A DNA stretch of 64,000 nt, from NCBI GenBank assembly GCA_903813345.2, contig CAIIXF020000002.1:33932109-33996108 (forward strand), read 5' to 3'. Within the stretch, counting starts at the first letter, position 1, and every line of letters starts with the position of its first letter. This stretch comes from Owenia fusiformis (taxonomy: Eukaryota; Annelida; Polychaeta; Sabellida; Oweniidae). A program made the translations under genes and the position numbers. The notes under the pieces were generated by a model. It saw only the letters and a program-made list of their open reading frames with translations, made no database searches and was not told where the DNA came from. Positions 36,375-47,400 of the stretch are shown in pieces.

Positions 36375-37792
36375 TAAAAATACACTGACTGAGAAGAAAG
36401 AGAGCTTTTATTATACATTGAAGGCCTATATCATATTATATTATAGTACAATTGTACATCGGGGGTGCAGGAAATTACAAAATGCGTCACTTGTACCACA
36501 TTTTAGAGTAAATAAAAATGAAGACTCTATTGCCAACAGTATTTCTTGGGAAATTCGACTTATCTGATATATTCTTTAATTAAGGATTTCTCAAGTCTTT
36601 GACTCAGTGCAATGTCAGAATGACCAAATTTTGCACAAGATGCTTTGCATCAAACGTGAACTTTGGGGACCAACGCCTGAAAGGAATGGTCACACAATAT
36701 ACATAAGTATTTGGCTTAAATTCTTTTCACATATTGCAAAACGTTACCGCATCAACACAAATCAGTAACCGTATCATAAGTAAAACTCAAATCCCAGTAA
36801 CCTTCCCTTAAGCGGTGGAAGATATCGTTTAATTGAGACGCCTACGAACGATATATGAAGAAATCATCATACTTCGGAGTTTCCGTGTCATAAAAGCCTT
36901 ATATAGTTCAAATATTAAAGCATTTTGTCAAATATTAAGTGGTTTAATTCGATGAAAACTGAAAATTTCGAATTCGATAATTTTCGTCAGCCATCTTGAA
37001 TGCGAAGGTGACGGCAGTTACCTTAGCTTGATATCCACCAGTGATATTGTAGTGAAACATAAAAAGGTTAACGTATACTCAAGAACTAATATTTAATAAA
37101 AGAAATACGAAAAAACGCCACCTTTCAATTATTTAAGATTGTGTTAAAAACACCAAAAATAAAATGCCTTTTAGGTGTTTTCCCCAATGAAAAATGTCTT
37201 ATTGCACTACCCACGAGTTTAATTGTTAATGAATCACCTAAAAACATAAAGCGGTGTATCGTGTCCTTGGGAATGCAAAAGTAAAACATTAGTGTTTTGC
37301 CCTATTCAGTCTTCTCTTTTTATAGAATGACACGACATATAAACTAAATTACTGGTTATTCAGTTTTTTCTAACTGTATGTACCACTGGTAATTCTTTAT
37401 AAACAGTATACACATAAACACACGGTATAGTAGAAAAATGTTTTGACGCTCATCAACTTGTTAGTGTTATAAACGAGAATTGCAATGAAGTAAAACTTGA
37501 AAACAAGTCACAGCTTTTGAGTATCTTAGAATTAATCACCATGGCATCCGAGAAGGTAGTACAACGTGAAGTTGCCAGGCTTGTAAATGCAGAAGAAAAA
37601 TATGTATGCTCCCTCGATGCTAAATCGATTGTGAAAGCCCAGAAGGAATTAAAAGAGAATCCAAAGGAAAGACAAGCAATTGTTGATCAACTTCGAAAAT
37701 GGATTATGGAACAACCCCATTTCAAATGTTCAACTGGTAAGGGGGATAAATGTTTTACCAAGGTAATGGAAATAGGGGATAGCATGGTTTCC

Positions 37793-39611
37793 GGACAACT
37801 CGGACCCAGGACAAGTCGGACCCAGGACAACTCGGACCCAAGACATCTCGGACCCAAGACAACTCGGACCCAAGACAACTCGGACCACTTTTTAAATAAT
37901 GATTTTTCTCATTGTTTAGGGTTTTTAGTCTTTGTTTTATGCTTATTAAGTATATTATACATTGTGAATACATATTTTGTACTAATTTGATTAAAATGTT
38001 TTAATTTGACTTATTTGATAAAGATTAAGGAGAAGCTACTGAAGCTATAAACCCAAGACAACACAGACCACTTTCTGAAATGTTAGTTTTTGTTAGGTAC
38101 TTTTTTGTTTTCATAATATGGGATTATTTATAAATGTTTAGCATGACACGGTTTAGATATATTTTGAATCTATATTTTGTGTTTACATGTAAAGATGAAC
38201 AAGATGTTTCAATTAACTTATTTGATGAGAGTTGAGAATAAAACTTGTTATATAGAGGTGTCAATGAGTCTTTTCATACAGTTAATACCAACTCATTTGG
38301 AAAATCACTAAGGAATTGAAACAATAATAATTTTAATCCTAATCTCATTATCTCATTTACACTCACCACCGTGCGGTCTTATTAATCTTATTAATCTCAC
38401 TGAAAGACCTATGTCACATAGAGATCAATGGAAACTTAAAATTCTGTAAATCCTCAATTTTTTGATCATTCAATCTTAATCTCACTGAAAGATTGATGCA
38501 GTATTGAGATCAATGAAAGAGTTTGTATTCTGTTAATCCTAAAGATTTTGATAATTTAATCTTAATCTCACTGAAAGATTGAGGAATGTGTTTGTATTCT
38601 GTAAATCCTCATTTTTATCATTTAATTAAGAGATATAGACTGAACATCAGTCATTCGTTATATGGACGAATAAACCCCGCAGGGCTATGCATGCATTCGT
38701 TCTGTACCCAAACTGGCCAAAGGGAGTGAGGGGTCCGAAAGCTTTTGTGCCTAGCCCTAAAGGGTTTATGCGTCGATATAACACCTGATCTGATATTACG
38801 ATCGGAACATGAAAACTCACCAAAATATTAAGTTGATTTAAAACAATTACATCAGATTAACACAATATTTGAATTCACAATATGTATATACGAGTATGTC
38901 ATACTAAACATAAAATAAATAAAAAAACATATAATGATAAAAATCATAATTTCAAAAAGTGGTCCAAGTTGACTTGGGTTTTTAGCTTTAATATTTTCTT
39001 CTTAATTCTCACCAATTAAGTTGATTTTAAACAATTACATCAAATTAACACAATGTTTGAATTCAAAATATGCATAAAATGTCAGACTAAACATAAAATA
39101 AAAAAAATAAAAACCATATCATGATAAAAATCATAATTTCAAAAAGTGGTCCGAGTTGTCTTGGATCTTTAGCTTCAATATTTTCTTCTTAATTCTCATA
39201 AATTAAGTTGATTTTAATCAATTACATCAAATTAACACAACATTTGAATTCAAAATATATATAATATGTCATACTAAACATAAAATAAAAAATAAAAACC
39301 ATATCATGATAAAGATCATAATCTCAAAAAGTGGTCCAAATTGTCTTGGGTCTTTAGCTTCAATATTTTCTTAACTACCATCAAATAATAAGTTGATTTA
39401 AAACAATTTCATCAAATTAACACAATAAATGAATGAACAGTACATAATATGTCATCTAAACATAAAACAAAAATTAAAACCCCATATTATGATGTAAATA
39501 TCATCATTTCAAAAAGTGGTCCGAGTTGTCTTGGGTCCGAGTTGTCTTGGGTCCGAGATGTCTTGGGTCCGAGTTGTCCTGGGTCCGAGTTGTCCTGGGT
39601 CCGAGTTGTCC
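37793..39611. mobile_element. foldback-like element with 16-bp minisatellite arms
   Basis: The left arm is about six tandem copies of a 16-bp unit CGGACCCAGGACAACT (37793-37885). The right arm is the same unit inverted, again about six copies (39518-39611). Inside the right arm lies a roughly 185-bp AT-rich tandem repeat: GGTCC starts at 38961, 39148, 39333 and 39518. The left side has at least two inverted copies (from about 37885 and 38080). A copy of the palindromic repeat from 17.1 kb sits near 38.65 kb. It begins 56 bases after the exon 1 donor of copy C. Ends and target duplication are not certain. Confidence 0.65.
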
Positions 39612-40420
39612 AGTTACCGATAGCATATACATTAAGTATTTGTTCTTCTGTAGAACGAATGTGGTGAATCATTTTTTATCGTTTATCGTCGCTCATCTAC
39701 GTTATGTGATATTATCAGTTTATATATCTATATGTTTCATTTTGATGAATTTAAAGTGTTACATAATTCAGCGGACAGGTTTTTGAAACGAAAAGTTCGC
39801 AGTGTTTCCTGAACAAATTCAACTAGCAGACAATATATGGATTAATATAGTACCCATAACAATGAAGTACCACACACAAAAGGCCCCTCATACTTCCACA
39901 TATTCTACCACTTTCCCAAAGCCCAGTTTTAATGAAACTCGGTATGCTTATTCTCTGGTGTATTTGTGACTCCCAATTTATGGGATTTTTAAAATTGCTA
40001 ACGTTTTTTCCATTGGCTCACAATGTCAAACATCCGCTACAATGCTGCCAGTTCGTTCTCTATTTATTGCCAATATTTGCCCAATAATTGAGCTTCTGAT
40101 CTAATATTGTCCAAATGGTTATGTACACTGTCTTGTTACTGTTTTACTTTTTAATTCTTGGGATTGTATTTCTCAAACATAACGGGTGTCAAGGGTTTTG
40201 GTAGTGGCCAGTATGATGTGTGAAATGTTCGACTAACATAAGCATTTAACAATGCAGTTCAACATAAGGTTGTTTGATGAAGTCCACCAGGTGAGCCTGC
40301 CGATGAATATGGCCATCGTATTTTCTGTCCCATGAACTTTGAGGAACGCAAGCTGGTCCTTGATGATGTCCGAGATGAGTTCAAGGACCATTCTATGATG
40401 TTCCATACATTTTACAATAA

Positions 40421-41024
40421 AAAAGTTCTAGAAGTGACTTCCAGCGAGTTAAAGACAGCCAAGTACAGTAGCCCCGATTATAATTACAATAGCAAAAGTT
40501 CTAGAAGTGATTTCCAGCGAGTTAAAGACAGCCAAGTACAGTAGCCCCGATTGTAATTACAATAGCAAAAGTTCTAGAAGTGACTTCCAGCGAGATAAAG
40601 ACAGCCAAGTACAGTAGCCCCGATTGTAATTACAATAGCAAAAGTTCTAGAAGTGATTTCCAGCGAGTTAAAGACAGCCAAGTACAGTAGCCCCGGTTGT
40701 AATTACAATAGCAAAAGTTCTATAAGTGACTTCCAGCGAGTTAAAGACAGCCAAGTACAGTAGCCCCGATTGTTATTACAATAGCAAAAGTTCTAGAAGT
40801 GACTTCCAGCGAGTTCAGTTCAGTGTCTTTATTTCCTCCACATATGTGAAGATTTAAACATAACATATAATTACAGACAATTCACATTAACAGATTATTT
40901 ACATTTGTACATATTAATTGCTACATATAGATTTACAGATTTAGAGTTTTTACAAAACAAAAGTTCTAGAAGTGACTTCCAGCGAGTTAAAGACAACAAA
41001 GTACAGTAGCTCCGATTGTAATTA
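40421..41024. repeat. 73-bp tandem array with an insertion
   Basis: AAAAGTTCTAGAAGTGACTTCCAG starts units at 40424, 40497, 40570, 40643, 40716 and 40789 with an exact 73-base period and few substitutions. The sixth unit is interrupted after GCGAG at about 40815 by about 145 bases, and a further unit resumes at about 40960. The array is in intron 1 of pseudogene C. Confidence 0.85.
40815..40958. mobile_element. short insertion inside the 73-bp array
   Basis: About 145 bases starting TTCAGTTCAGTGTCTTTATT and ending in T/A-rich sequence split one 73-bp unit. The size and the CTTTATTTCCTCC start suggest the tail of a retroposed short element in reverse orientation. No internal promoter boxes were recognised, so the class is open. 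Confidence 0.4.
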
Positions 41025-42509
41025 GACGAAAATCACACGATTCAAACATTCAAAGTCCAGCTGTGGAAAAGTCGACGTAGTATATGAGGAAATGTGAGGG
41101 GACAGTCTTTTGTGTGGGGTACTATATACCTAGCTGTCTTATTTACACTAACTGCTTGATTTATTAATAGGCTATGGGGTTGTGTACATTTTCATATCAT
41201 GTTCAGTTGGTTAAAAAACATTCGTAGTTTGAATTCAAGACTGATCTAGATTTTGTCGTTCACGTAATGATAAAGGCATAGTAACTCTAATACACTAATC
41301 AACTCCAGATACTCATTTCCTATTGATGTTCTCAGAAGGAGTGCATTTAGCCAGCTTGAAGCCAGAGCTCTTATTGAGAATTATGTTGCTGTAACCTGCA
41401 CCAAGTTGGCATTCTGGGGAAAAGACATTGACACGCATAGTAAAGGTTTCAAAGCAGCACTCGAAATAGGGTAAATGATTAATTTTGTTGGGATGCAAGG
41501 ATATATTTTTGCATATTCGTGTAATTTTTTTGCGATAAAAGGTTTTGGTGGCGATTTGGTGAACTAAACATGTTTTTCTCTTATACAAAATGTGTGTAGA
41601 AGCAGCCATAAAAATCTGTATGGTTGAAATTTAGTTTGAAATTTTCTATTTGCTTTTAACATCTTGTTTATACATTTTTCATAAATTCTAACGACGAATG
41701 GTTCTACATAATTCATAACTTTATTTTTTTAGTATTAGCTGTATATGATATGACTTCAATTTCTATGACTGCCTGCATTAAATAACAATTCTTTGCAATA
41801 GTGTTTGTGTTATTCTCAATCATATTTTGTTTGGATTATAGCCTAATGACTCCACTCCCAGTACCTGATGACGAGGGGAGACGTATAATCATGATAAGGC
41901 CAGGTAAGTCTAGAAACCGCCAAGCACGTCATTAACACTACCCCTGTATTTACACAAAACGCGGCATTCCAAGACGTCTTGGCTTAAACGTTTTAGAAAA
42001 ATTATGTTTAGTTTACACCTCCATTTTCAAGACGTCTTGCGAAATATTATTGAAATACTGGCTTTTGTCGTCGAAGTTGCTTTTGTCACGGATGAGATTT
42101 TCATGCGATAACAATATTGATTAATTGAATAATGCAGATGTTGTATTTGTACTTGTAACAACGTAACTGTACTTGTACCTGCTGTTCTTAGATTTAAAAT
42201 AATTGTATTTGTCCGATTTAACTTTTGGTGTATTTAACTACAAACCTATTTTAAAACCAGACATTTTATGAACTTATCTAGGTTGAATTAAAGCAGGCCA
42301 GGGGTACAAGGGCCAAGATTTGTTCAAGGTGTTTAATACTATATATTACATATATGGTACAGTTCGACGAAGCGACACAGGTAATTGTTCACCCCTTAAA
42401 AAGTTTGTGTACTAAAAATAAGTAGATATATAGTGTGTTGAATGTATTTATGTTTGCATTTGATCTTCCCCTCAATGACAAGTCCCCTTGATGACTCTTC
42501 CACCTTACA

Positions 42510-43300
42510 TACACCCTATGCAGACGGAGCCTTTGGGAAATATTTGATGCGGTAGAACTGAGTGTTTGGTGCATGTGCAATGGTCATCTTTGATTTTAAA
42601 TTTGGGATATTTCTGAAACTAAGTCGCTCTGGGACTTCAATGATACTCGTATCTGTATAGTTGCCACCTAATAGCAATACGATTGTGAAAATAGTACTAT
42701 AATTCATTCTATAGCGACGCAATATACATTAAACATCAGTTAAACTTGCTTTTAGTACAAACATCAAAACGTATTTCTTAGTATGGATAGAGGTTCTGGA
42801 CACAGTTGGCGTGGTCTAAGTACTCTCACAACATAAAATATCTTCATTTATATCATATCATCATTATTTAGCGTCTGCCGCACGAAATATTTAAAGGGGG
42901 CTCATACCTGATGAACACTTTCTAACTTTTATACAATTACACAGACACTCTCTTGATTCCAAGATGCAAAAATAATTTGTATAGATATCTCGATATAATG
43001 ACTGCTGGGAACGCAGGGACGCTAAAAACGACAATTTCAAAATATATAGGTCGGGGATAGGTGTAATGCTTACTGCATCGCTATATGAATTATACATATA
43101 CTATTATTTTCCCAATTGTATTGATACTCGTTGTCAACTACACAGTATATGGGTATACTCGAAGTCCAAAACGGATTTTCTTTTTCATTAGGGAAGCTTA
43201 TCGTAACCCTTTAAAAATAACGTTTGGGAAAAATATTACGGGGCATTTTGTTTTCAACTTTATTGGATTTAGTGTAATGGGTTTACTTCGTGATGGGCAC
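42510..43300. mobile_element. element with ~170-base diverged inverted arms
   Basis: The left arm (about 42550-42720, ending TATAGCGACGCAA) is the reverse complement, with many changes, of 43075-43250 (starting GCATCGCTATATGAATTATA). Translating the arms outward gives two similar peptides, but this reflects the inverted repeat and not a gene. It lies where exons 5-8 of pseudogene C would be expected. Confidence 0.5.
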
Positions 43301-43307
43301 AGATATT

Positions 43308-43392
43308 GGCCAGATCGTTTTGTAGTAGGATCTCATAGGCTCAAAGAATAATTATTGAGCTACTGATCCTACTACAAAAGAATCTGGCCGAG
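43308..43392. repeat. hairpin repeat, 85 bases
   Basis: GGCCAGATCGTTTTGTAGTA...GATC is followed, after about 30 bases, by its near reverse complement GATCCTACTACAAAAGAATC...GGCC. It is a single clean stem-loop. Confidence 0.7.
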
Positions 43393-43544
43393 ATCTATGG
43401 TCATGGGGCTATTTCGACCATGGGGTTATTTCGACATTGGCTTATATTTTCGATTCACGAAGTCGCCATGTTTGTTTTTTGAATTTTTTTAAAAATAAAT
43501 TGAAATCTCCAGCAGGCATGATCTTGAGGTCCCATGATTCTGAC

Positions 43545-43885
43545 AGGAAATGCCAAAACAGGAAGTGACAAAACCATACTGAATTTTGAAGATTTTTTGA
43601 ACCAAGATAACAGCACAGGGGTTTGTATGGAAGATCAGGCAGAGCCCTCGTATGTCTCAAGTCCTAATCTTCCTGTGGATAACAAAGTTCTGTTTTGACC
43701 TCCAGTCAGTTTGACTAGTGCCAAATATCATTTACATGACCAGGATCACAATGTACATGGTCAGAATGACCCTAAACATGATGAAATAATTTTTTCAGCC
43801 CTCTGACCATGTACATTGTGATCCTGGTCATGTAAATGATATGTTGAACTAGTCAAACTGACTGGAGGTCAAAACAGAATTTCTG
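43545..43885. repeat. near-perfect hairpin of the 11.3/13.1 kb palindrome family
   Basis: TTTTGACCTCCAGTCAGTTT at about 43692 returns inverted at about 43852, and GTACATGGTCAGA / GACCATGTACATTG pair in the middle. The same arm sequences flank the nested element at 11335-13150. Confidence 0.7.
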
Positions 43886-43888
43886 TTA

Positions 43889-44354
43889 CTGTAGATTGGG
43901 TTAATTTGGCGCTACTTGATTTGACGATTTTGCCATTTTTGGCATATTGGCGGCTATTTAATTTGGCGGATATGCAAAAAATTGGGCATGTTTGGCTATG
44001 TTCATTTTTTCTTTTGAGGACCACTGGCGATATTCACCATGTTTGTACATTTTTGTGAGATCAACCTTTACATTTTGCACTTCGATCGATGTTGCTACTA
44101 TACCGCGCTTTTCCTTTCTAGTTTTTCCCTGAGTATTAATGGGTGACTGACCAGTTCTGAGCCAATTTATGAGACTTTTTTTCATATTTTTGGAAAAAAC
44201 TTAACCGGAAGTGACCTAAATACACTGGACAAAATACCCTAGATAATTCCCGGGGATTCATTCTAAATTTTGGCGAAGATTTATATTGGCGAATTTTACA
44301 ATTTCCCCAAATTCGCCAAATTAAAGCGGGCACCAAATTAACCAAATCTACAGT
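43889..44354. mobile_element. miniature element with ATTTGGCG motifs
   Basis: Ends CTGTAGATTGGGTTAATTTG and AAATTAACCAAATCTACAG are inverted. Inside, TTTGGCG / CGCCAAAT recurs at least six times in both orientations. A second, less complete copy lies at 49969-50335. Confidence 0.7.
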
Positions 44355-44483
44355 ATCTTACTAATGGTTCAAAAAATATTTAAAATCCAGTGGAAATTTA
44401 TACTGAACATTGATGCCTATAAGCCTCCCATTATTATAAATCTGTCCGTAATTAAAAGTTAAAGATGAATGTTTGTATTCCAG

Positions 44484-47400
44484 AATCAAGCGTGGCGTGA
44501 GGTATGATGATAAGCATGAGCATGAAATCGGCACCTTATCACAGCGAAGGCTTGTTGCTGATGCATATTGGAGGACTCAAAAAACTGGAGACACAGTGAA
44601 TTTTTGGACATGGTATATCAAAGACAATGGGCCCTTTACGATTGAAAACTTTAAGAAAGTTGCCTCTAAAGACCTTGACCTTGACTGTGTGGATGAAGAT
44701 GGCCAGCCATTATATCCCTCAATATCGAGAATACAGCCAGAACCACTCTTTGATATTATTTGGAATAGTAGCAATCCTGCTTGGGTTCCAAGACAACCAA
44801 CAAACAAACCACAGTCAAAGATAGATATTCTTAAGGTATGTTAAGTGATTTAAGTACCCATTCTATTATGATTGATGAAAATATGAAGATAAAAAGGCTG
44901 AGCATGTAATTAGTGTGTGGGTTTTAAAGCAGTCTTGCATGTGACATATTTTTATGGTCACCAATTTTTTTTGTGTTTGGTGTTCAGTGGTTGGTGTTCG
45001 GCAGTTGCTGTCTGTAACAAATGACAGGTGGTGACAGTTTGCATGTTAATGCCTTGTCTATGATTATTGCCAAAACTCAAAAACCAATGGACTGTTTTAT
45101 TTTTTTTCATATGTGATGATATGTGAATACTTGATGGCATAAAAATGTATAAGTTAGGAATGTTAACACATCACATATCTTACAACAGATATCCTGTTAT
45201 TCATTATATTGTTTTTCATCCTGATTGTTTCTATGATTTGTTTTTTATTATTTTTTTTATTAGGGGAGAAAGAAAATCATATTTTGGATCTGAACTGTTC
45301 ACCCCAGATGAAGAAGTCGACCAGTATGTCATCTTAAAAAGATCAGCAGTGATCTTACCCCTGTAAGTAAATTTAATAACAAAAGACATTGGGCCTTAAA
45401 AAGTAGATTCTCTGTTAAATATCAGAGAATTCATTTCATGGCCTATTAAAGTAGAAAAATTCATTCTAATACCATAAATATGAAAGCAATTGACATGTAT
45501 TCATACCTTTATTATCCAAGCTAACAAAGTTTGGTTGGGATAAAGTGAAACCCTCCATCCATCCAATATGAAAGTGTGACAAAATCTTGCCACGATTATC
45601 TGGGCAAATTATTGACTTATGTAAGAGATATATATGCACAATGGATAAAACTATATTTATTGAAAAATATGAAATATTTCATTCAGTTGTGTTCAAAATA
45701 AGTGCTATATTCTTTTTGTAGAACTCAGAAGTTGATGTTTGTGGACAAAGCCACTGGAAAGCTGCTAAAGAGAGCTCGCATAGGATGGCACGTCTTGACC
45801 AAACTGGTGTATTTGGCTCTACATGCAGACATGTTATACCTCCTAAACTTCTAAACATGTTCCAAGGGGAGATATTCGCTTATGCACACTGTATGCACTC
45901 CTATGGCCAAAGGCCATTCTTCTACATGCCAGGTAAGAAAAAGTATTTAACTACAATATATAGTCTTATATATTCTTGGTATATAAGTGTTCCTTTTTTG
46001 AATACTGAGAATACCTTTTTATTATTAGCTTCAATGATATGGAATATACAGCAAAGCATAACATATACAGTACAAAAACTATATTAAATGAAAAAGAAAA
46101 TTCCTGGTACAACGTTTTTTGTTTTTGTTTGGTGTATAGGACGCCATCTTGAGTTTTAAGAAAACCAGAAATTCTTAAAAGATGTACACTCAGTATCTTG
46201 ATTGAGAAGTGCATAAAAACAAATACTGGATGATCAGGAGCTGGAGGTGGGCAAAATTCCTATCGGCAGTATGTATTTTGCTATATCAAGCTCCTGATCA
46301 TCCAGTTACAAAACTGAACATATGTATTTTCAGATAATGTGGGGTGGTGATTGGAAGAAGGGTGCTTGGACAACATCCAATGCTTGCAAGCCCTCCAAAT
46401 ACATGGGTTGTGCTAGTGAGTAAAATTGTTAACTATATTCAAACAGTTGAAGTCAATAACTAAGTAATAGTAAATTATACATTTTCAAACAAATTATCAA
46501 TAAAGAATGCCTCCATACCGTTTGTCGGCAGGTATAGTCAGAAGAAAACATAAAACAAATGATTTACACATTTTTTTGCCTCACTTTTATAGGAAGAGAG
46601 GAGGTGATCACACGTCTCGTTTCATTTTGGGGAACGAAGAAAGTGAAGTCGCTCCTGGAGTATTTAACTCGAAGATATAGGAAGGTATCTTTATATAAAT
46701 TGATCCAGATGTAACTTCAAAGGTTTTGTCAATTCAATTCTACTTGACAGTCATCTTGAAACTTAAAACAGATTTTCCACAAAAATTTCTTAGTTAACAA
46801 TGTGATTCGTTTCATGGTTACCATGGTAACCCATCGTGATGTCATATGGGGTAAATAAAACTCTCTTGACTTGATAAGCTGAATAAATTAGAATAATCTT
46901 TCAAAATCAACCAATCAAAAATAGACTATATATTTTGTATACACTTAGTTTTGTTTGAGATTCAGTATGGAAATGCAATATCTTTGAAGTTACATCAGGA
47001 TCACCCTGTACATGGAATATGTTTGAAACAGAAAGAACTGCACATTATCAACTACAGTAAAACCTGTGTATATTGAACATTTTTTTACTGAGAAAACGTT
47101 CAGGGTTTGTAGCTGTTCACTCCAGAGAGAATAATTTCTACAAAAGTCAGTAGAGTATGTGGGGAGAGAAAGGGTGTTAACTAGATACAGGTGTTCACTT
47201 GAGAGATGTGTCCACTCAGATGGGTTTTACTTTACATTGTAATAATTTGAGCTAGAGTTCAGAGTTCCCTGTGTTAATCCTTTATTTGTCATATTTTTCA
47301 AATGTATAGAAAACCAGGAATAGATGTACAGGGACTTCATTAGCAGCAGGCAACAAGCGATTTTCAGCAGTTGTTTTCATATAATCGCCCATTGTTTTGA

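Larger units (their letters stand above)
37541..42380 (+). pseudogene. CRAL-TRIO paralogue C, truncated pseudogene (exons 1-4 only)
   Basis: Exon 1 (37541-37736) is intact, with an excellent CACCATGG start and the N-terminal helical domain (MASEKVVQREVARLVNAEEK). Exon 2 (41309-41470) is 162 bases instead of 163: one base is lost in the block TTGATGTTC-TCAGAAGG, where B has TTCCTAAGAAGG, shifting the frame. Exon 3 (41842-41903) looks normal. Exon 4 (42282-42380) is 99 bases instead of 98, with one extra base near ATATATTACATA, and its second codon is TGA where copies A and B have GGA or AGC-preceding GGA. Splice sites of all four exons are preserved. No counterpart of exons 5-8 is found downstream; unrelated repeats and then a KDZ gene follow. 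Exon 1 plus intron read-through could still make a short N-terminal protein. A sequencing error could explain one lesion but not three plus the missing half. Confidence 0.85.
42381..44483. other. region between pseudogene C and the KDZ gene
   Basis: Filled by the inverted-arm element at 42.5-43.3 kb, two hairpins and an ATTTGGCG miniature element. I looked here for the missing CRAL-TRIO exons 5-8 (VNGIVV, GWHFYNAA, GNNMEDVYKH equivalents) and did not find them on either strand. Confidence 0.6.

Noticed and set aside
37687-39672. Open frames with repeated SELSWVRVVLGP or TRTQDNSDP peptides
   Set aside because: Direct translation of the 16-bp minisatellite arms of the foldback-like element on either strand.
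40332-40544. 70-codon plus-strand open stretch starting MNFEERKLVLDDVRDEF
   Set aside because: The first half looks protein-like, but it runs into the 73-bp tandem array, has no splice partner and lies in an intron of a pseudogene. It may be a scrap of a mobile-element gene; not supportable as a gene.
42516-43351. Two similar peptides, minus 42722-42516 (MNYSTIFTIV) and plus 43085-43351 (MNYTYTIIFPIV), considered as a divergent gene pair
   Set aside because: The similarity is explained by an inverted repeat whose two arms read the same outward. No other coding evidence.
46334-46430. Candidate KDZ exon encoding IMWGGDWKKGAWTTSNACKP
   Set aside because: Good acceptor and donor, and phase fits the next exon, but it is out of phase with the preceding one and shows no KDZ motif. 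Not included in the gene model, though it remains possible.
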